This document shows positions 1 through 13,636 of a stretch of DNA of 64,000 nt, piece after piece. This stretch comes from Nereocystis luetkeana (taxonomy: Eukaryota; Sar; Phaeophyceae; Laminariales; Laminariaceae), in contig JARUPZ010000026.1 in NCBI GenBank assembly GCA_031213475.1, positions 8,053,700 to 8,117,699 on the forward strand, written 5' to 3'. The notes beneath the pieces are model-generated. The model was not told where the DNA came from, searched no databases, and was given only the letters and a program-made list of their open reading frames with translations. Numbering within the stretch: the first letter of the stretch is position 1; each line of letters begins with the position of its first letter. The position numbers were made by a program, and so were the translations under genes.

Positions 1-113
1 AACAGCGCGTCGGAGAACATCACGGATCCGGTGGTGAAGAGGCAGCTCAAGCGGGTGGCCAAGCTTCTGTCAGACCCCGATTCCCTCCACACCGTCAAGG
101 AGGGTTCTATCAG
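1..113 (+). CDS. PDE gene exon A (partial at window edge)
   Basis: The frame is open from base 1 and encodes a hydrophilic stretch that includes DPVVKRQLKRVAKLL and ends VKEGSI plus two bases. The donor is ATCAG|GTACCG. The exon ends in phase 2, and exon B supplies the missing base to give Arg, which supports the join. The last roughly 30 bases and the donor are repeated several times downstream in the intron (see the array at 395-850). Function of this N-terminal segment is unknown. Confidence 0.65.
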
Positions 114-3100
114 GTACCGACGTGACCTCTGCTTGACGCCTTGACTGACTGACCGCCCTCCCACATACGAAGTTTAGTACGATTAAAGCAAAACTGCATG
201 TGTGAGGCACGATCAAGGGGGGCTCCCATCCGGTATGTGATGTAACCGCGGTTTGAGCCGCTGACTGACCGCCCCCTACACTAAATGTGGTATAGTAAAA
301 TTATGTCAGGTACCCGTCACCGCGGTTTGACACCATGGCTGACCGCCCTCTGCACTAAACCTGGTGCACTCTGACCGGCAATATAAGAACCTTCGGGACT
401 CCATCCGCATCCGTCAAGGAGGGTAAGAACTCCCCCCACACCGTCGAGGAGGGCCCCATCAGGTACCGCCGTGACCGTGGTTTGACCGGTTGACTGACCG
501 CCCCCATACACCAGATGCAGTATACCATAAATAGGACCCCCTCCACGCCGTCAAGGAGGGCTTTACCAGGCACCGCGACCGCCGTTTACCTCCTTCACTG
601 ACAGCGTTCCTACACTAAACATGGTATAATAAGACTCCGACCACACCGTCAAGGAGGGTTCCATCAGGTACCGCCGTGACCGCGGTATGATCTCGTGGTT
701 TGACCGCCCCTATCCACAAAAAATCGGTATGATAAGCGGTTCGGCCCCTACGCTGACCGTCCCTCCGACACCAACCAAGGTGTGAGACCCATGCCGTCAA
801 GGAGGGCTCTACCAGGGGGCCATCATCACCGCGGTTAGTTAGCCCTTGAACAAAGGTTACGCGTATGAGTGATCAGCGTTGGCGCTCGTGCTGTGCTCGC
901 TGTCAGATAGATGGCAATGAACGCAAAAATGATAAGAACGACAGTTATCAAGCTTATTGTTTGCGTTCATTGTTGTGGGTGGCAAACGTAGCACAACAAC
1001 TGTATTTAGTTAACGCTTGGCACTGGCTGGGTCAGTCGGTAGCGATTGTACTGTCCCCACAGTCAATCGGTACGCTGGATTGCAGCAGCATACTATCAAT
1101 ACACTCTCTCCCCCCGAAGCGCATCTAGTGGGGTTTCCTTCCTATTACGGGTGGACCGTAGTTAATAGGACCTACGGTACACACAAAAACCAATATATTT
1201 TACCTATTTTTTGTAACAAGAGTTCGTCCTATTTACTATGGTCCCCCGTAGTAATATAGGGCGTGTTTGGATCGCTACACACTGACTGTGCCAGTGCTCA
1301 GCGCTCCGAATAGTACTTTGGATGGAGTCTGGACGCGGCTCAGGAAGTGAGAGTAGGTGGTGGAGCAAGGTTACCGGTAAATCGTAAAAGAACGTACAGA
1401 AGAGAGGGTGATAACGGGAGGATGTTAACGATGGCGCTCATGCTGCACATGCTACATCATGTCGGATGTCGAAAGCTATGCCGTGGTCCCCCGCAATGGG
1501 ACTGCGGTCTTAGGAGGGTTAAGGAGCTCCATACCTCACCCGATAACTGAACTCAGCGAAAAAACAAGTTGCATCCCGGAAGAAAAATCCCATGGCCCAA
1601 ACCGAGTAGACAATTCCGTCATTTTGTTTTGGTTAGTGGCGTCCCGACGATTTTGGGTTAAGGACCCCCGTCGTCCAGAAAACGTTTATTAGAAGATTGT
1701 GCTATTACGGGGGGGGGGCGTACTAAATAGGACCCACGGTAGACACAAAACAATATATATATTTCCCTATTTTTACTAACAATTTTTGGTCCTATTAACT
1801 ATGTTCCCCCGAAATACGAATGCCTCTAAAGTAGAACGCGTTGGATATAGACGGAGTGCTCAGTCTTCATATTTATACCCCATCGCGACTACCGGATATC
1901 ACCTTGGGCGACAACAGAATAACCGCTTGGTCTTCATACTACTGTTCGAGCATGTCTTGTGTTTCCTTCCAAGAGAGGTAGCATGAGGGACCGATTTTTG
2001 GGATCGAGATTTGAGGTCGACGTTTGTCGGAGGGAAACACAGGAGAGATACTTCGCGTGAAACAAATATCGTTTGTTGGTATCCCGCTGTTACGGAGACA
2101 ATTCGTGTCGGAGATATGCTTCACCGTGGCGAACTCGCAGCTGTTGGCGTATCAGGCATTCCGTTCCAGGTACGATACTTTTGGTTGTAGATCAGGTATA
2201 CTTGAGCAGTAGGTGCTTCATGTATATACCTGGTATGTATTACTTAAATCTCTGTTTAAATACAAAGATTTTCTTACACGCACGTACATGCATACCCCCC
2301 CGCCCCCTCCGCCTTGCCTTAGGCGGGTGACCATGGATGTGGGCACGCGGAGCTACATCGAGAACGTTCTTCAGACGAAGGTCAAGAACTCGTCCGCGGA
2401 CCGGAACTGGAGGAAGCTGAGGACAGGAATGTTCGTCGTAAGGACCTTGGGGCGAGAGGTAATACTGATATGGATGTGCCACGTGGGGGTGGTGCCTTAT
2501 TTCATTTTTTTCCGTGTACCACTTTGTCCCTGAGTATAAGGACCGTGTGTATACTAATATCGAATAAAAAACCTCCTTATGTTTCAGGACTGAGTGTTAT
2601 TCAGTATGAGCAATGCCCACGGTAGGTATGCCGTATTTTGTTTTCTGCGAAGACAAAAATTGACCGGGTGACCTGTTAGGGCTACCGCAGTCCCGTTTTG
2701 GGGACAAACTACTTATAATTTGTGTGAATTGTCCCCAGATTGGGACTGCAGTCTTAGCAGTACTAAAAGGGTCAATGGACTTGAGAACGGAAGATTGAAA
2801 ATTGAAAAAAAAAAACAAAGGGACGATCTCACAGCACTGGCCGTTTTTCGTGCTTCGGGGATTTCCAAAGGAAATGTCCCGAGTGATTTTTTTGTTTGCT
2901 TGTACAATGGAGATGAAAGAAGGCGCCGCTATAGTACGGGGCGCAGCAGCCACAAGGTCCTGCCACCCCGTGTACGGCCGGGCGCTCACACCGCTTGTAA
3001 ATGGTTGATGAACAATACAACCATTGTCATGATCGCCATGGAAGGGGGGCGCTGAGGAGCTACAAGCGTGGAGGTTCAGAAGCGTTGGGTGCTGTGGACC

Positions 3101-6100
3101 CGTCTCGTGACGGCCCGCCTTCACTCCCTCCCTCCTTTTCTCCCCCCCTTCATCATTGTCTCCTTCCTGTCCTCCCTCCTCCGCCCCCCCCCCTCTCCAT
3201 TCTCCCTCGCTCCTCCCCCTTCCCCCCCACACCTATACCCTGTGGCACTCTCCATCTCCCACCTAAATTCATGTCTACAATGATCTTCCCCCTTACCCCC
3301 TCCTCCGAGCGTTTTCGACCAGCACCGTTTTTTCGGTCTGTTACCTTGCTTCTTTTTCGCCCTCCCCCCTCCCCCTCTCCCTCTCGCTTCCGTCTCGAAA
3401 GGGATGCGTGGTCAATGGTCAAATGACTGAGGCAAGAAACATATGAGAAGCCGACATGAGATCGAGTACATCTCTCCTATCGAGTACTCCCCCCCCCCCC
3501 CCCCGCCCTCTCCCTCTCCGGCCTACCCAAAGCGCGATTCTCCGGCCTACCCAAAGCGCGTATACCACTATTGCGGGAGACCATAGTAAATAAGACCTAA
3601 TATTGTGAGTGAAAATAGGTAAATACGTAGGTCTATGTGTGCAACATAGGCCCTATTTAATATGGCCCCCGTAATATCACACTGGGGTGATAAGATCACG
3701 CTCACCCTGGGACGTATTTTAGACCCCGGTTTCCTCCAAACTCGAAACGATGGGGGGGGGGGGGGGGTGTACTCGATAGGAGAGATGTACTCGATCTCAT
3801 GCATGGCCGTAGTCGTATGACCATAGACCCTCGCATCCCTACAATACCGGGACGGAGCACGTCGGGAATGGGGGGGGGGGGGCAACACACACAACGAAAT
3901 AAAGGGTGGTTTTGGGACAAAATCGTCGAGAAGGTCTGCATGCATAGGTAGACGCATCGCTCGTCGTGTTCAGTACGCCCAGCTAAAATGTTTTCTGAAT
4001 GACGGGGCTCCTTAACACCAAATCGTCGCAATGCCAATCTTGTTCCGAAAAACGTGTTTTTTTTTGTATACTCGGGGCATGGGATTTACTCATCCGGGTG
4101 CAACTCGATTCTGGCTGAGGTCAGTGTTCGGGTGACTTACTAATAGTATGGAGCTCCTAGAGTGAGGAGCCTCTCGGAAAAAATTAGACCGAACCTCTAT
4201 CGTAGAACGCCTCCCCGTTTGGCGAGAAACCCAGCGTGGAAAATCGTCCGAGGGGGTGTGTTTTCTCATCACCCCAAGCGTGATAAGTGTCATACGGTAT
4301 CAAATTATCCCCACCGTGATGCTGGATACGTTTTCGGCCCCCAACCCCGCTCGCGACCCCGCCGCATCCCGGCCCAGCGTCTGAAGCATGCACGGTTTTC
4401 GTGGTCCGCGCTTCCCTCCCCTGTAAGACATGCTCTCTTCGGGCTGTCTCTATGAAACCCCCTCTCCCGTGTTGGGTGGTCGGGGCCCTTTGCATAGCAC
4501 CCCGCGACGTTGACCCAACCCCCCGCGCTCCCCCCCCCCATGTCACCCTTCTTTTCGCTAGTCCCCTTCCCCCCCCCCTCGTCCTTTACTACATATGGGT
4601 TGGATTGGCGTCGGTTGGCAACGACACTGCGAAACATATGGCTCACTACTTGAGCTATTAGACAACCAGGGTACCGTTTTTTGTTTTTTAATCCGTCGCC
4701 CGCGGCCGGTCTTAGACCATTTGTGCGAGGTGAAGAACCTTTGCTCCGCACAAGGGGAATGATCGTATCACGTAGTGTTCATGGCAAGGCACCCACGAGG
4801 CAGTTACGTACAGTTACATAGTACTCCCATTGCTGTCTATGGAAGTGGCCGGCCACGCCGGAAAAATAAATTAACTCGTCAAAGCTGTCATCCCTATGTG
4901 CAAGTCCGCCTCACGAGCGGTTCTTAGTAGGATGCAGCTCCCCCTTCATGCGACTCGCCTGACACCTCACGGCGCTTCCCGCTGGGTGCAAGAAAATCTT
5001 TGCCTGGACGGGGAAAATCCGACCTGCTCAGTCCCAGCATTACAGGGATGCGAGGATCTATGGTCATACGACTACGGCCATGCATAGCACGACTTCCCCC
5101 CCCCCCCCCCCCCCCTCCGAGGAGATAGATGGTGGCCACTGGCGGCGAAACAGGAAGGGGATCACTTTAACCAAATATGTTTTTATGCAATACATGGAAC
5201 CGACCTAGTGAGCGCCAAAATGTTGGAGGTGTCTCAATCAGAGGCGTAGGAACGGTGCTCCGTCTCGAAAAGGATGCGTGATCATGGTCAAATGACCAAG
5301 GCAAGCAACAAATGAGTACACCCCCCTTCCCCCTTCCCCCGCCCCCCTTCCTCCCAACCATGTCTGGTCTCCCTCCCACCCCACCCCACCCCCCCCCCTG
5401 CCCTCCAATTCTCCCCTGTGGCCTTAGCCGGCGTCAGAGAATCCGGGGACGGTGGTCAGTGAAGTGAGGACGTTAGACGCGTGCACGGACACGATCAACG
5501 CGATGAACAGCATCAGCAGCATCAACAGACACGACAGCGACACCGGGGACAACGGCCAGACCGAGCTGGACGAGCTGCTGGACGACATGACCCGCGCCAG
5601 GGAAGGGAATATCGACGACGTCGCGATCTGGAAGAGGTGTGTGCTGTGGGTGCACGTATTCGCGTTTCCGACTAATCGCCTACAAATCATGTACAGATCA
5701 TGTACATATCATGTACAGATCATGTGCAGAATATATACGGATTATATACAGATCATATACAGATCATCTATATATCATCTATAGGCCATCTACAGATTAT
5801 GTACAGATCATCTACAGATAATCTACAGATCATTCCCACAGTTCATGATCTAGACCAACCAGGGCGGTCGAATCCCTCATTTTCGCAACAGGCGCGTTTT
5901 TCATCTGAAGACACTACTTTCTTCTACTGCCAAAATGCCCCCATACTAAGGTCAAGTGTTTTCTCCGCCTCAGCAAATGCGGGCAATGCATAAGGTTTTG
6001 TCGCATATATAATCCTGCGTATACGAGCAATGCCTTTTAGGGATGGCGCCTTATTTTCTGAGCTCCTCCTTACATGAGGGGCTCACGAACATCTCATCCG

Positions 6101-8245
6101 AACTAATTTGACCTCGAACAAGGTACACCCCTGATCTGCATGATCTGTATGATATGTATGATCTGTACGATCTGTATGATCTGTATAAACTGTATGATCT
6201 ATATGATCTGTATGATCTGCATGATCTAGCTCGTTTTTCCGGGTGGGAACCGAATAATCTGCATGCCTTGGGGCAGGTGTCCTGGGCTAAATCTGTGCCG
6301 GGCAAATCGAGCGCACGAAAAAAAGTATACGGTAGATGAAGGTCTAGATGGTCCAGGCACGTAGATGATCCGTGGAGCATGGTCTGTCCCACGTGTTGGG
6401 CATAAAGTTGAATGGTAAAGCCTAAGCGCGCGCTATGTGCAGTAGTCCGGGTAAGGTAGGCATGGTGTTGCTTGAAGACCCATCCGCCCTTTTGAGGAGG
6501 AGGAAAAACATCCCCTCTCGAACAGACCACGAGCTGTAGATCATCTGCCGAAGCAGCTCCCCCACCTGCCGCTGTAAGAGCTTTGGGTACGGGGTCTACC
6601 CTGGACCTGGTCCAGCCCGTAGGGACCCTGTGCTGTGTAGGTCCTGCAGGCCATACGGCTCCCACCCGAGGTAGCAACACGAGCTACACGCAGATCCCAC
6701 AGATCAGGATTTGTTTTGTGCCCCCAACGATCTGTATATCATCAAGCGAAAAATTAAATGGGGCATGTCAGAGACGTGGAAGAATTGTAGGCTGCAGTAA
6801 GCTCGATACACAACCCAACGCCTTTGCTAAGTAAGCGGTATCGCACTAAGGTGATAAAAAATCACACCCCCCTGCGACGGTTTTCAGACGCGAGTTTTTG
6901 TTCCGAAACTGGCGGCTGGGGGGCGGGGGGGGGAGGGGGGGGGCACACACACAAACGAAGCGTTGTGAGTAAATATATCGTCGAGATATTTTTCCGTCGC
7001 CGCATCGCCCGGTGCTCTTTACACCCTTTCCCCGTTGTAAAAAAAGACAGAATTGGAAACCCCTTCAAAGGGGGGTTATGTTTCTGTATGTGATATAAAA
7101 GTACCCTAATATTTCGGCCCAAACGGTGTACCCTGGTGCTAACGTACCACCCTGGGCAGACGCCATGAGGACCGCTTGGTCTTCACATCATTGTCGAAAC
7201 AGCCCTTCTATATCCGCTCAGAGTTGGGTACGGCGGTGTGTAGGCCTTCAACGAGAAGCAGTGACCGGGTCCTTTCTTATAGCACTGCAAGTGCGCAGCC
7301 ACACAAGAGAAAGATGCCCGTGCCGTATATCACTATCACACTGGGTGATAAGATATCCCACCCCCTCCTGGTACGCACTTCAGACCCGGTTTCCTCCAAA
7401 AAATGGGGGGGGGGGGCAACACACACAACGAACTATTACGGGGGGCCATAGTTAATAGGACCAAATATTGCTAGTTGAAATTGTTAAATATACAGGTTTT
7501 TATGTATTCCATAGGTCCTATTAACTATGGTCCCCCGTAATAAATGGTGGTGTTGGGAAAGAGTTCGCCGAGAAGGTTGCATGCATGCACAGACGCATCG
7601 CTGGTCGTTGGCGAGAAACCGAGCGATGAAAATCGTCCGAGGGGGTGTGTTATCTTATCACCCTAGTGTGATATTACGGGGGACCATAGTAAATAGGACC
7701 AAATATTGTTAGTAAAAATAGCGAAATATATAGGTTTTTGTGTGTACCGTAGGTCCTAGTTACTATGGTCCCCCGTTTTAGTGTGATACGGTTCCGCTCT
7801 GGGTGTCTGTCAACATAAAAACCGCTTGTTCTCCGACTTAATGTCTAAACAAACCCCAGGCTTCCGCCCAGTAGTACACGGTAGTTTGTCCTCCAAAACG
7901 GAAGTGCAGGTCGATTTTTTTCCCGCTTCGGGCGGAATTTAAGTGCCGTCCATACGATAATATGAAGACCAAGCGGCCGTTACATTGGAGCCCAGGGACA
8001 CCTCTCTGCCTGCAAACATGAGTGCCGTCCGTACCATATTAATACCAAGACCAAGCGGCCCTCATATTTCCGCCCGGAGTGTTGTTGTGTTTTTCGTCAC
8101 ATCGGATGCAGTGGTATATACATAATTCGGTAGTTTTTTCATTCAGTCTGTCTAGTAGTTCGGCTCCTCCTTCGGCGATACACCATTCGGCTCAAAAGGT
8201 GGGCCCCCAAAATGCCTGCCATATTATAGCAGCGTTCTCTGTGGC

Positions 8246-8276
<31 letters not shown>

Positions 8277-11200
8277 CTGGTATATATATATTATACCAGG
8301 TATACATATATGTCAAAGAGAACGCTGTTACATATAATTATATTCCTGGTATATGTATATACTTGGGTGCATGGATGGGCTGGTGGGTGAGTGGGTAGAT
8401 CGGCGGGTGGGGTGGGTGCGGGGGCCGGGGGTGATCACGCCAGGGATGGTCGTGGTCGTATGACCATAGACCGCCGCATCCCTACATTGCCGGGGGACGG
8501 AGCATGTTTGGGTTTTCACCCACCAGGGACAGGTGTTTTACTTGTACCAGGCGCCGAGGCCCTGTGAGGTGTTCGGCAAAGTCATATGAAGGGCGAGAGC
8601 TGCATTCTGCTGATAGTCGACTGCGAGGCGGACTTTCTTCGTGCCGTTCGAAAAATATACGGCGAATAATTCATGCCCACAAAAAATCAAATGTTGGTTT
8701 TCCCGTCCGCAAGACCTTAACTCCGGACAAGGGGAATGCTCGTATCACGTACTGTGTGTGCCTGGGACTTACCTGGTATATTTGTTAGGTTTTTGTCTGC
8801 TATTAATACTCCTTTTTGCTTCCCTGGTGTCCGCAGTGGTGGAGTGCGTATGCTTGTTTTTTGTTTTTTACCTCTGTTTTACTACCGAGGTATTTCTTCC
8901 ACTCCAGAGTTATTGGAGCCTGTCCTGCGACCACGGACTGCGTTGTATTGTGAGTTAATGTGAGAACAACAACAACAACAACAACAACAACATGGTAAGG
9001 CCTCACCAGGCAGTTACATGGAGTACACCGCAGGACAAAACAATTAATCGGACGCTGTCATTCATGTATTGTATTGGTATATATAGCCAAAGGCGCGATT
9101 AACTCCGATGGGTGACATTTCCTTGCAAGAAAAAAATGGATCTCCAGCGGTCTGATCGTACGTTCCAACGATAAAAAAAAACTTGTAGCACATCTCTCCG
9201 TGCGTCAGCACGCGCAATACCTTGGACCGTTTTGTACGCTTAACATAAGGTCGTTCCTTTAACGTCACCGTCCCGATCGCAAAACGCCTCCATTGCTAAC
9301 TCCTCCTCTCCTCACTTGCCGTCTGGCGGTGACAAACGGGGCATGGTGTCCTTTCCGTTACCGTCCCGATCGCGAAACGCCTCCATCGCTAACCCCTCGG
9401 CGTTGGGGGGTGACGAACGGGTGGGGTTCGATTGGCGCAGCACGCCGCGAGACTCGAGGAACTGGGATATCGACGACGCCGGAACCTTCGACCAGCTCAA
9501 CCGCGGCCTCATCCAGGGGCAGCAGCTGGTGCGTTTTGTGTGTGTGCGTGTGTTACTTTGGCCAAGTGAGGTTATTATGGTGCGGCTTGTTTTCGGCTGC
9601 TCGTGGGGCGGTACATTGTTACTGCTCCCCAGGCCATTCGTCATCTGTCAATGTCGTCGTTGCGCTTGCCCCATTTTTACTTTCGCTTTCTTGTTTGCAC
9701 TGGACCGGCATCGTGTACGATTGACTTGCTTTGCATCTATTAATAGCTCCGCTTCTAGATAGCCCGCACCGAATCCTCGTTGCATTTCCATTTCCGACAG
9801 TGTTCCATTACTTTTCCGAAACGGTCCGAGACAAGGTTGTATACTGTACAGGGTTACGGTTGTATGGAGCAGGACCGCACTACCCCTGGCTTCAGATGTC
9901 CAAGTTAATCGACAACGTTTTAACCAGCAGACCCTGGGGAAGAAAAAACTCGCTGGTTGATCTGGACGGAATAAGAGAAGCAAAACGAAATCAACCTTGA
10001 TGTCTGACGAGAAAAACAAAACCGAGACATTTTCTCGCAAGAAACGAATGATTCGATACATCGCCCACCAGCAGACAGGGAAAAAAAGGGAGCCACGGAC
10101 GAAAACATTGACGGCCGACGAACGAAAAGCACAACCGCGACCCTTTCGCTGGCAAGAAACAAGCAATACTCGTACGAGAGATGGCTGCGGCAGGCACAGA
10201 GAGAGATGTTACACACTACAGCTGCAGCAGCGGTAGCCAAATGGCGGAGTGGGAGACGCGGCTGTCGGAATCGGAGGCACTCTGGTGTCACTTACTGCAG
10301 TATGTCGTTAGTATTCGACCCCTATAGGGAAAACGTCAGTCCCGTTTGGGACACAAACCAGACAAATTGTAAGTAGTCTGCCCCCAAAACGGGCGTGCAG
10401 CCCTGAGAGTGACAACCAGTGCACTGTGCAGAGACCTATTTTCGACTTTATTTTGTTTCCAAGCCATCTCTCCCTGAGCCCGGACGGCAGTTCGAACGGG
10501 ACTGCAGGACCCGTTTCGGGGACAAAACCAATCAAGTCCTTAAGTATGTTTTCCTCGAAAAAGGGTCGACGTCAAGCAGAGTTTCATGCGTTTACGTACC
10601 GTGCGCGGCGCGGCGGGTCGTAGGACAAAAATCGCGCACCTTCCGCACACCTTCCTTCCTTCCTTCCTTCCTTCCTTGCTTCTTTCCTTCCTTCCTTCCT
10701 CTATCTCTAAAAAAGCGTTAGCGCAGATTTTCACTATTTGCACGGACTTTCTCCTGCCTATTAAAAGGCGTTTTCCGAATATTTCACCACGTGTTGGACG
10801 GACGCATCAGGTGGGGGTGGCTGTAGCTCGACACATTTTTCGAGAAAAAGACTGACGGTCACTGCTCTGCACGAGACGATTAGAACTACCGCAGTACTCA
10901 CCCTCTGACCCAGGCCCTCCTCTAAACCCTGGCCCTCTGACGTAGGTATAACCAAACCCAATCAACCATTGGCCGCAACAGCCCCTCCCTATTGCCGGTG
11001 CCCGCGACCAGTGCCCGTTGAAATTCGCTTGGAAGTGTAGCAGTGTGCTGTTAGTAGCGCCGGTTGCCGCCACATGTAGTGCCTGTGTGCTGGCCTTGCA
11101 CGCGTAACACCGCCAGTGTAGAGGGACCAACTTCTTGATCCCCACACTTTAAAAGGGAAAGGCTATCTACAGGGCAATCAGACCCAATCGACCACTGTTC

Positions 11201-13578
11201 AGCGATGGGCCCGTTTGTCCGGCGCCAACCATTGCTTAGCGGGGCCAACCATCTGTATCGAAAAAAAGTGGTATACAAGCTGTGAGCTGCGCTATTTTCG
11301 GAGGACCACGTTAAACAGGACCCACGGTACACACAAAAACCTGTATAATATTTAACCATATTTATTTACTAACAACATTTGGTCCTATTCACTGTCGTCC
11401 CTCGTAATAATAGCTGTCTCGGATATCCACAGCCAAGGCGATCCAGAGATCGTCGTTGGGAAATTTCAAGACGATTCAAGAGATCGTCGTTGGGAAATTT
11501 CTGCAGAAAAAGCCCGGCACGAGAAGAAAGAAAACAAGTTTTCCCGATATTTCGTTCCTGTAAAAAATATTAGTATTCTGTGTTCATAAAAAAAGGGCCT
11601 CTCAACTATGAGAAGGTTGTCGGCGAAATATAAATTGGCATTTTTTGGGGGGGGTTTTCGCTTGTATGTATTCTTTTCCGTTTTCTTTTTGTTTTTCCGT
11701 TTCGAGCCGTGTTTTGACAACCCCGAGTATGGACGGCGCCGCTGTGCAAGCCGGGGGGGGCTACACGTCAAGGCTTGGGGTTTTTGCCTAAACCTGAGCC
11801 CCTTGAAGGCAAAATAGATAAAAAAAAATACAGGATATATATACGACGATCTGTTCGAATACGTCGTATTCCGTTTCGCCTCCTGACATTGTGCGGCGCT
11901 TGTTCCAAACATGCATGATATACCGTCCGCAGATCTACGTGCGCGAGGAATTCCAGAGTCCAGCCAGTGAATTCAGACAAGGAAGATGCCATCTATTATA
12001 TCAGACCCGAATACTTGACGATAGTGCACCAACCCTGAGCAGCAGTCGCCTCTTCGAAGGACTCCGCTGACTCCTTACCTGACGTCCCACCAATAAAATC
12101 TTACCTGGTACTCGTTTCATTATTCATGTTTGGGACGTTTTCCCACAGGTGGGCAAAATAATCGCAGTGCGGACGGACGTCCTGCCGTTTGTTCGGGTCC
12201 TCTCCTATTGTGCGCCTCGTGCGTAGTCTGTCTAGTAGCAACTGCACCGTGCCCCCCCCGGTACGTTTCTCCGATCGCCTCGGATTGTCGGGGTTTCGAT
12301 CTCGACTCTTTTAGTGCCGCAGTGTACATGTGCCTAATTCCGAGTCTAACTTCAAGTATTTCGGGGCCATGATGGGAGCACCGCGCTGAATGGGGTTGAA
12401 AAAAAAAGAAAAAAGCAATGCAGGCGTCCTTTTTTCTGAACGCTAAAACAACAAAATCTCCCGGAAATGGTTGAGTGTCTATTTGCGTCAATACTAACCA
12501 TTGCTGTAAATTCTGAGCAAAAGAAACACGTTTCACCCTGATCACCCGCTCACCCCCCCCTCCTCCCCCTCCCCGGAATCACCCCGCCTCTGCCCGCCAA
12601 CCCCACCCCCCGGTGTCATTGTCTCCGGTCCGACTAACAACAGGTGGCCAAGACGATGTCCAGGGGAGACGTACGCAAGGATCCGGACCGGTTGAGTGTT
12701 CGGGTAAGCACAATTTTGTTTTTTACCGGTTACTTTCTGTGATACTAATCTTGAGGCGTATATAAGGAAAGCTTGGTACTATAGTTTGTACTGAAAAGTT
12801 TCTTACATATCCGACCATATTGATGAGTGTTTCGCACACAGCGTAACGCGGCCGCTGCAATCGTGGCTGCTGCTGTTACTATGACGGGGGACCATAGTTA
12901 ATAGGATCAAATATTGCGAGTAAAAATGCTTGAATATATAGGTTTTTATGTATACCACAGGTCCTGTTAACTATGGTCCCTCGTAATAGTAATAGTGATG
13001 GTGGTGGTGGTGGTGGTGGTGGTGGTGGTGCTGCTGATGCTGCTACTGCTGCTGCTACTGCTGCTGCTGTTGCTGCTGCTGAATTCGGCGGTTGTGCTAA
13101 CGCGGCTCATAAGCCTCGCGCAAGCAATGATACACGAGGACGTGGCCTCCGGTGTTATTCCGGACGGACCCCTTAGACATTTCCTGGTACTATTAATAAT
13201 AGCAATTCTTGCTTTGTTTTATTGAAATCATTCCACAATGTCTCTAAATTTAGGAACTTGTTATATTGAATGTTAGTGGGTAAACGGTCCTTATAAATCG
13301 GGACGGAGTGGTATGGCACAAGACGCGAGCAGACGAGGGAAGAAATAGGGCTGAAAATCTTCTCGCATTTAAGATAACAAGAAAAGCGCCAAGGTGGAAG
13401 GAGAGCCCGATTTGTGACCACCCCTGCGTTTTAAGTTGCGACTATTGCGGGAAACTATAGTAAATAGGACCTGCCTTACACACTAAAACCTGGTACCGGG
13501 TGTATGTTTACCTATTTTTACTCGCCATGTTTGGTCCTATTTACTATGCCCCCCCGTAATAAATACCTGGTACGTAAC

Positions 13579-13636
<58 letters not shown>

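Larger units (their letters stand above)
3680..4300. mobile_element. Rep-D TIR element broken by nested insertions
   Basis: The left TIR (CACTGGGGTGATAAGATCAC) is at 3680 and the right TIR (GGGGGTGTGTTTTCTCATCA) ends near 4285. Inside are a Rep-C1 fragment bounded by poly-G (3751-3880) and a reversed Rep-E copy (about 3990-4211). The uninterrupted element is expected to be roughly 350 bp, judging from the 7331 copy. Confidence 0.65.
7331..7790. mobile_element. Rep-D, most complete copy, with two MITE-A insertions
   Basis: The TIRs are about 40 bp: ATCACACTGGGTGATAAGAT on the left, and on the right the reverse complement of that pattern (TCTTATCACCCTAGTGTGAT). An internal poly-G run (7405-7416) is followed by CAACACACACAACGAA. 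MITE-A copies sit at 7436-7540 and 7674-7777. Without them the element is about 250-350 bp. It has no coding capacity, so it is a non-autonomous DNA element. Confidence 0.7.
9529..12640. other. Intron between exons D and E
   Basis: It holds degenerate MITE-B hairpins (10322-10550), a TTCC microsatellite (10653-10701) and one MITE-A (11295). Several frames of 100-170 codons overlap on both strands without recognisable motifs. I see no gene. Confidence 0.5.

Noticed and set aside
6051..6680. 209-codon minus-strand frame
   Set aside because: Part is the GATCTG repeat translated as SYRSYR; the rest shows no domain or splice context.
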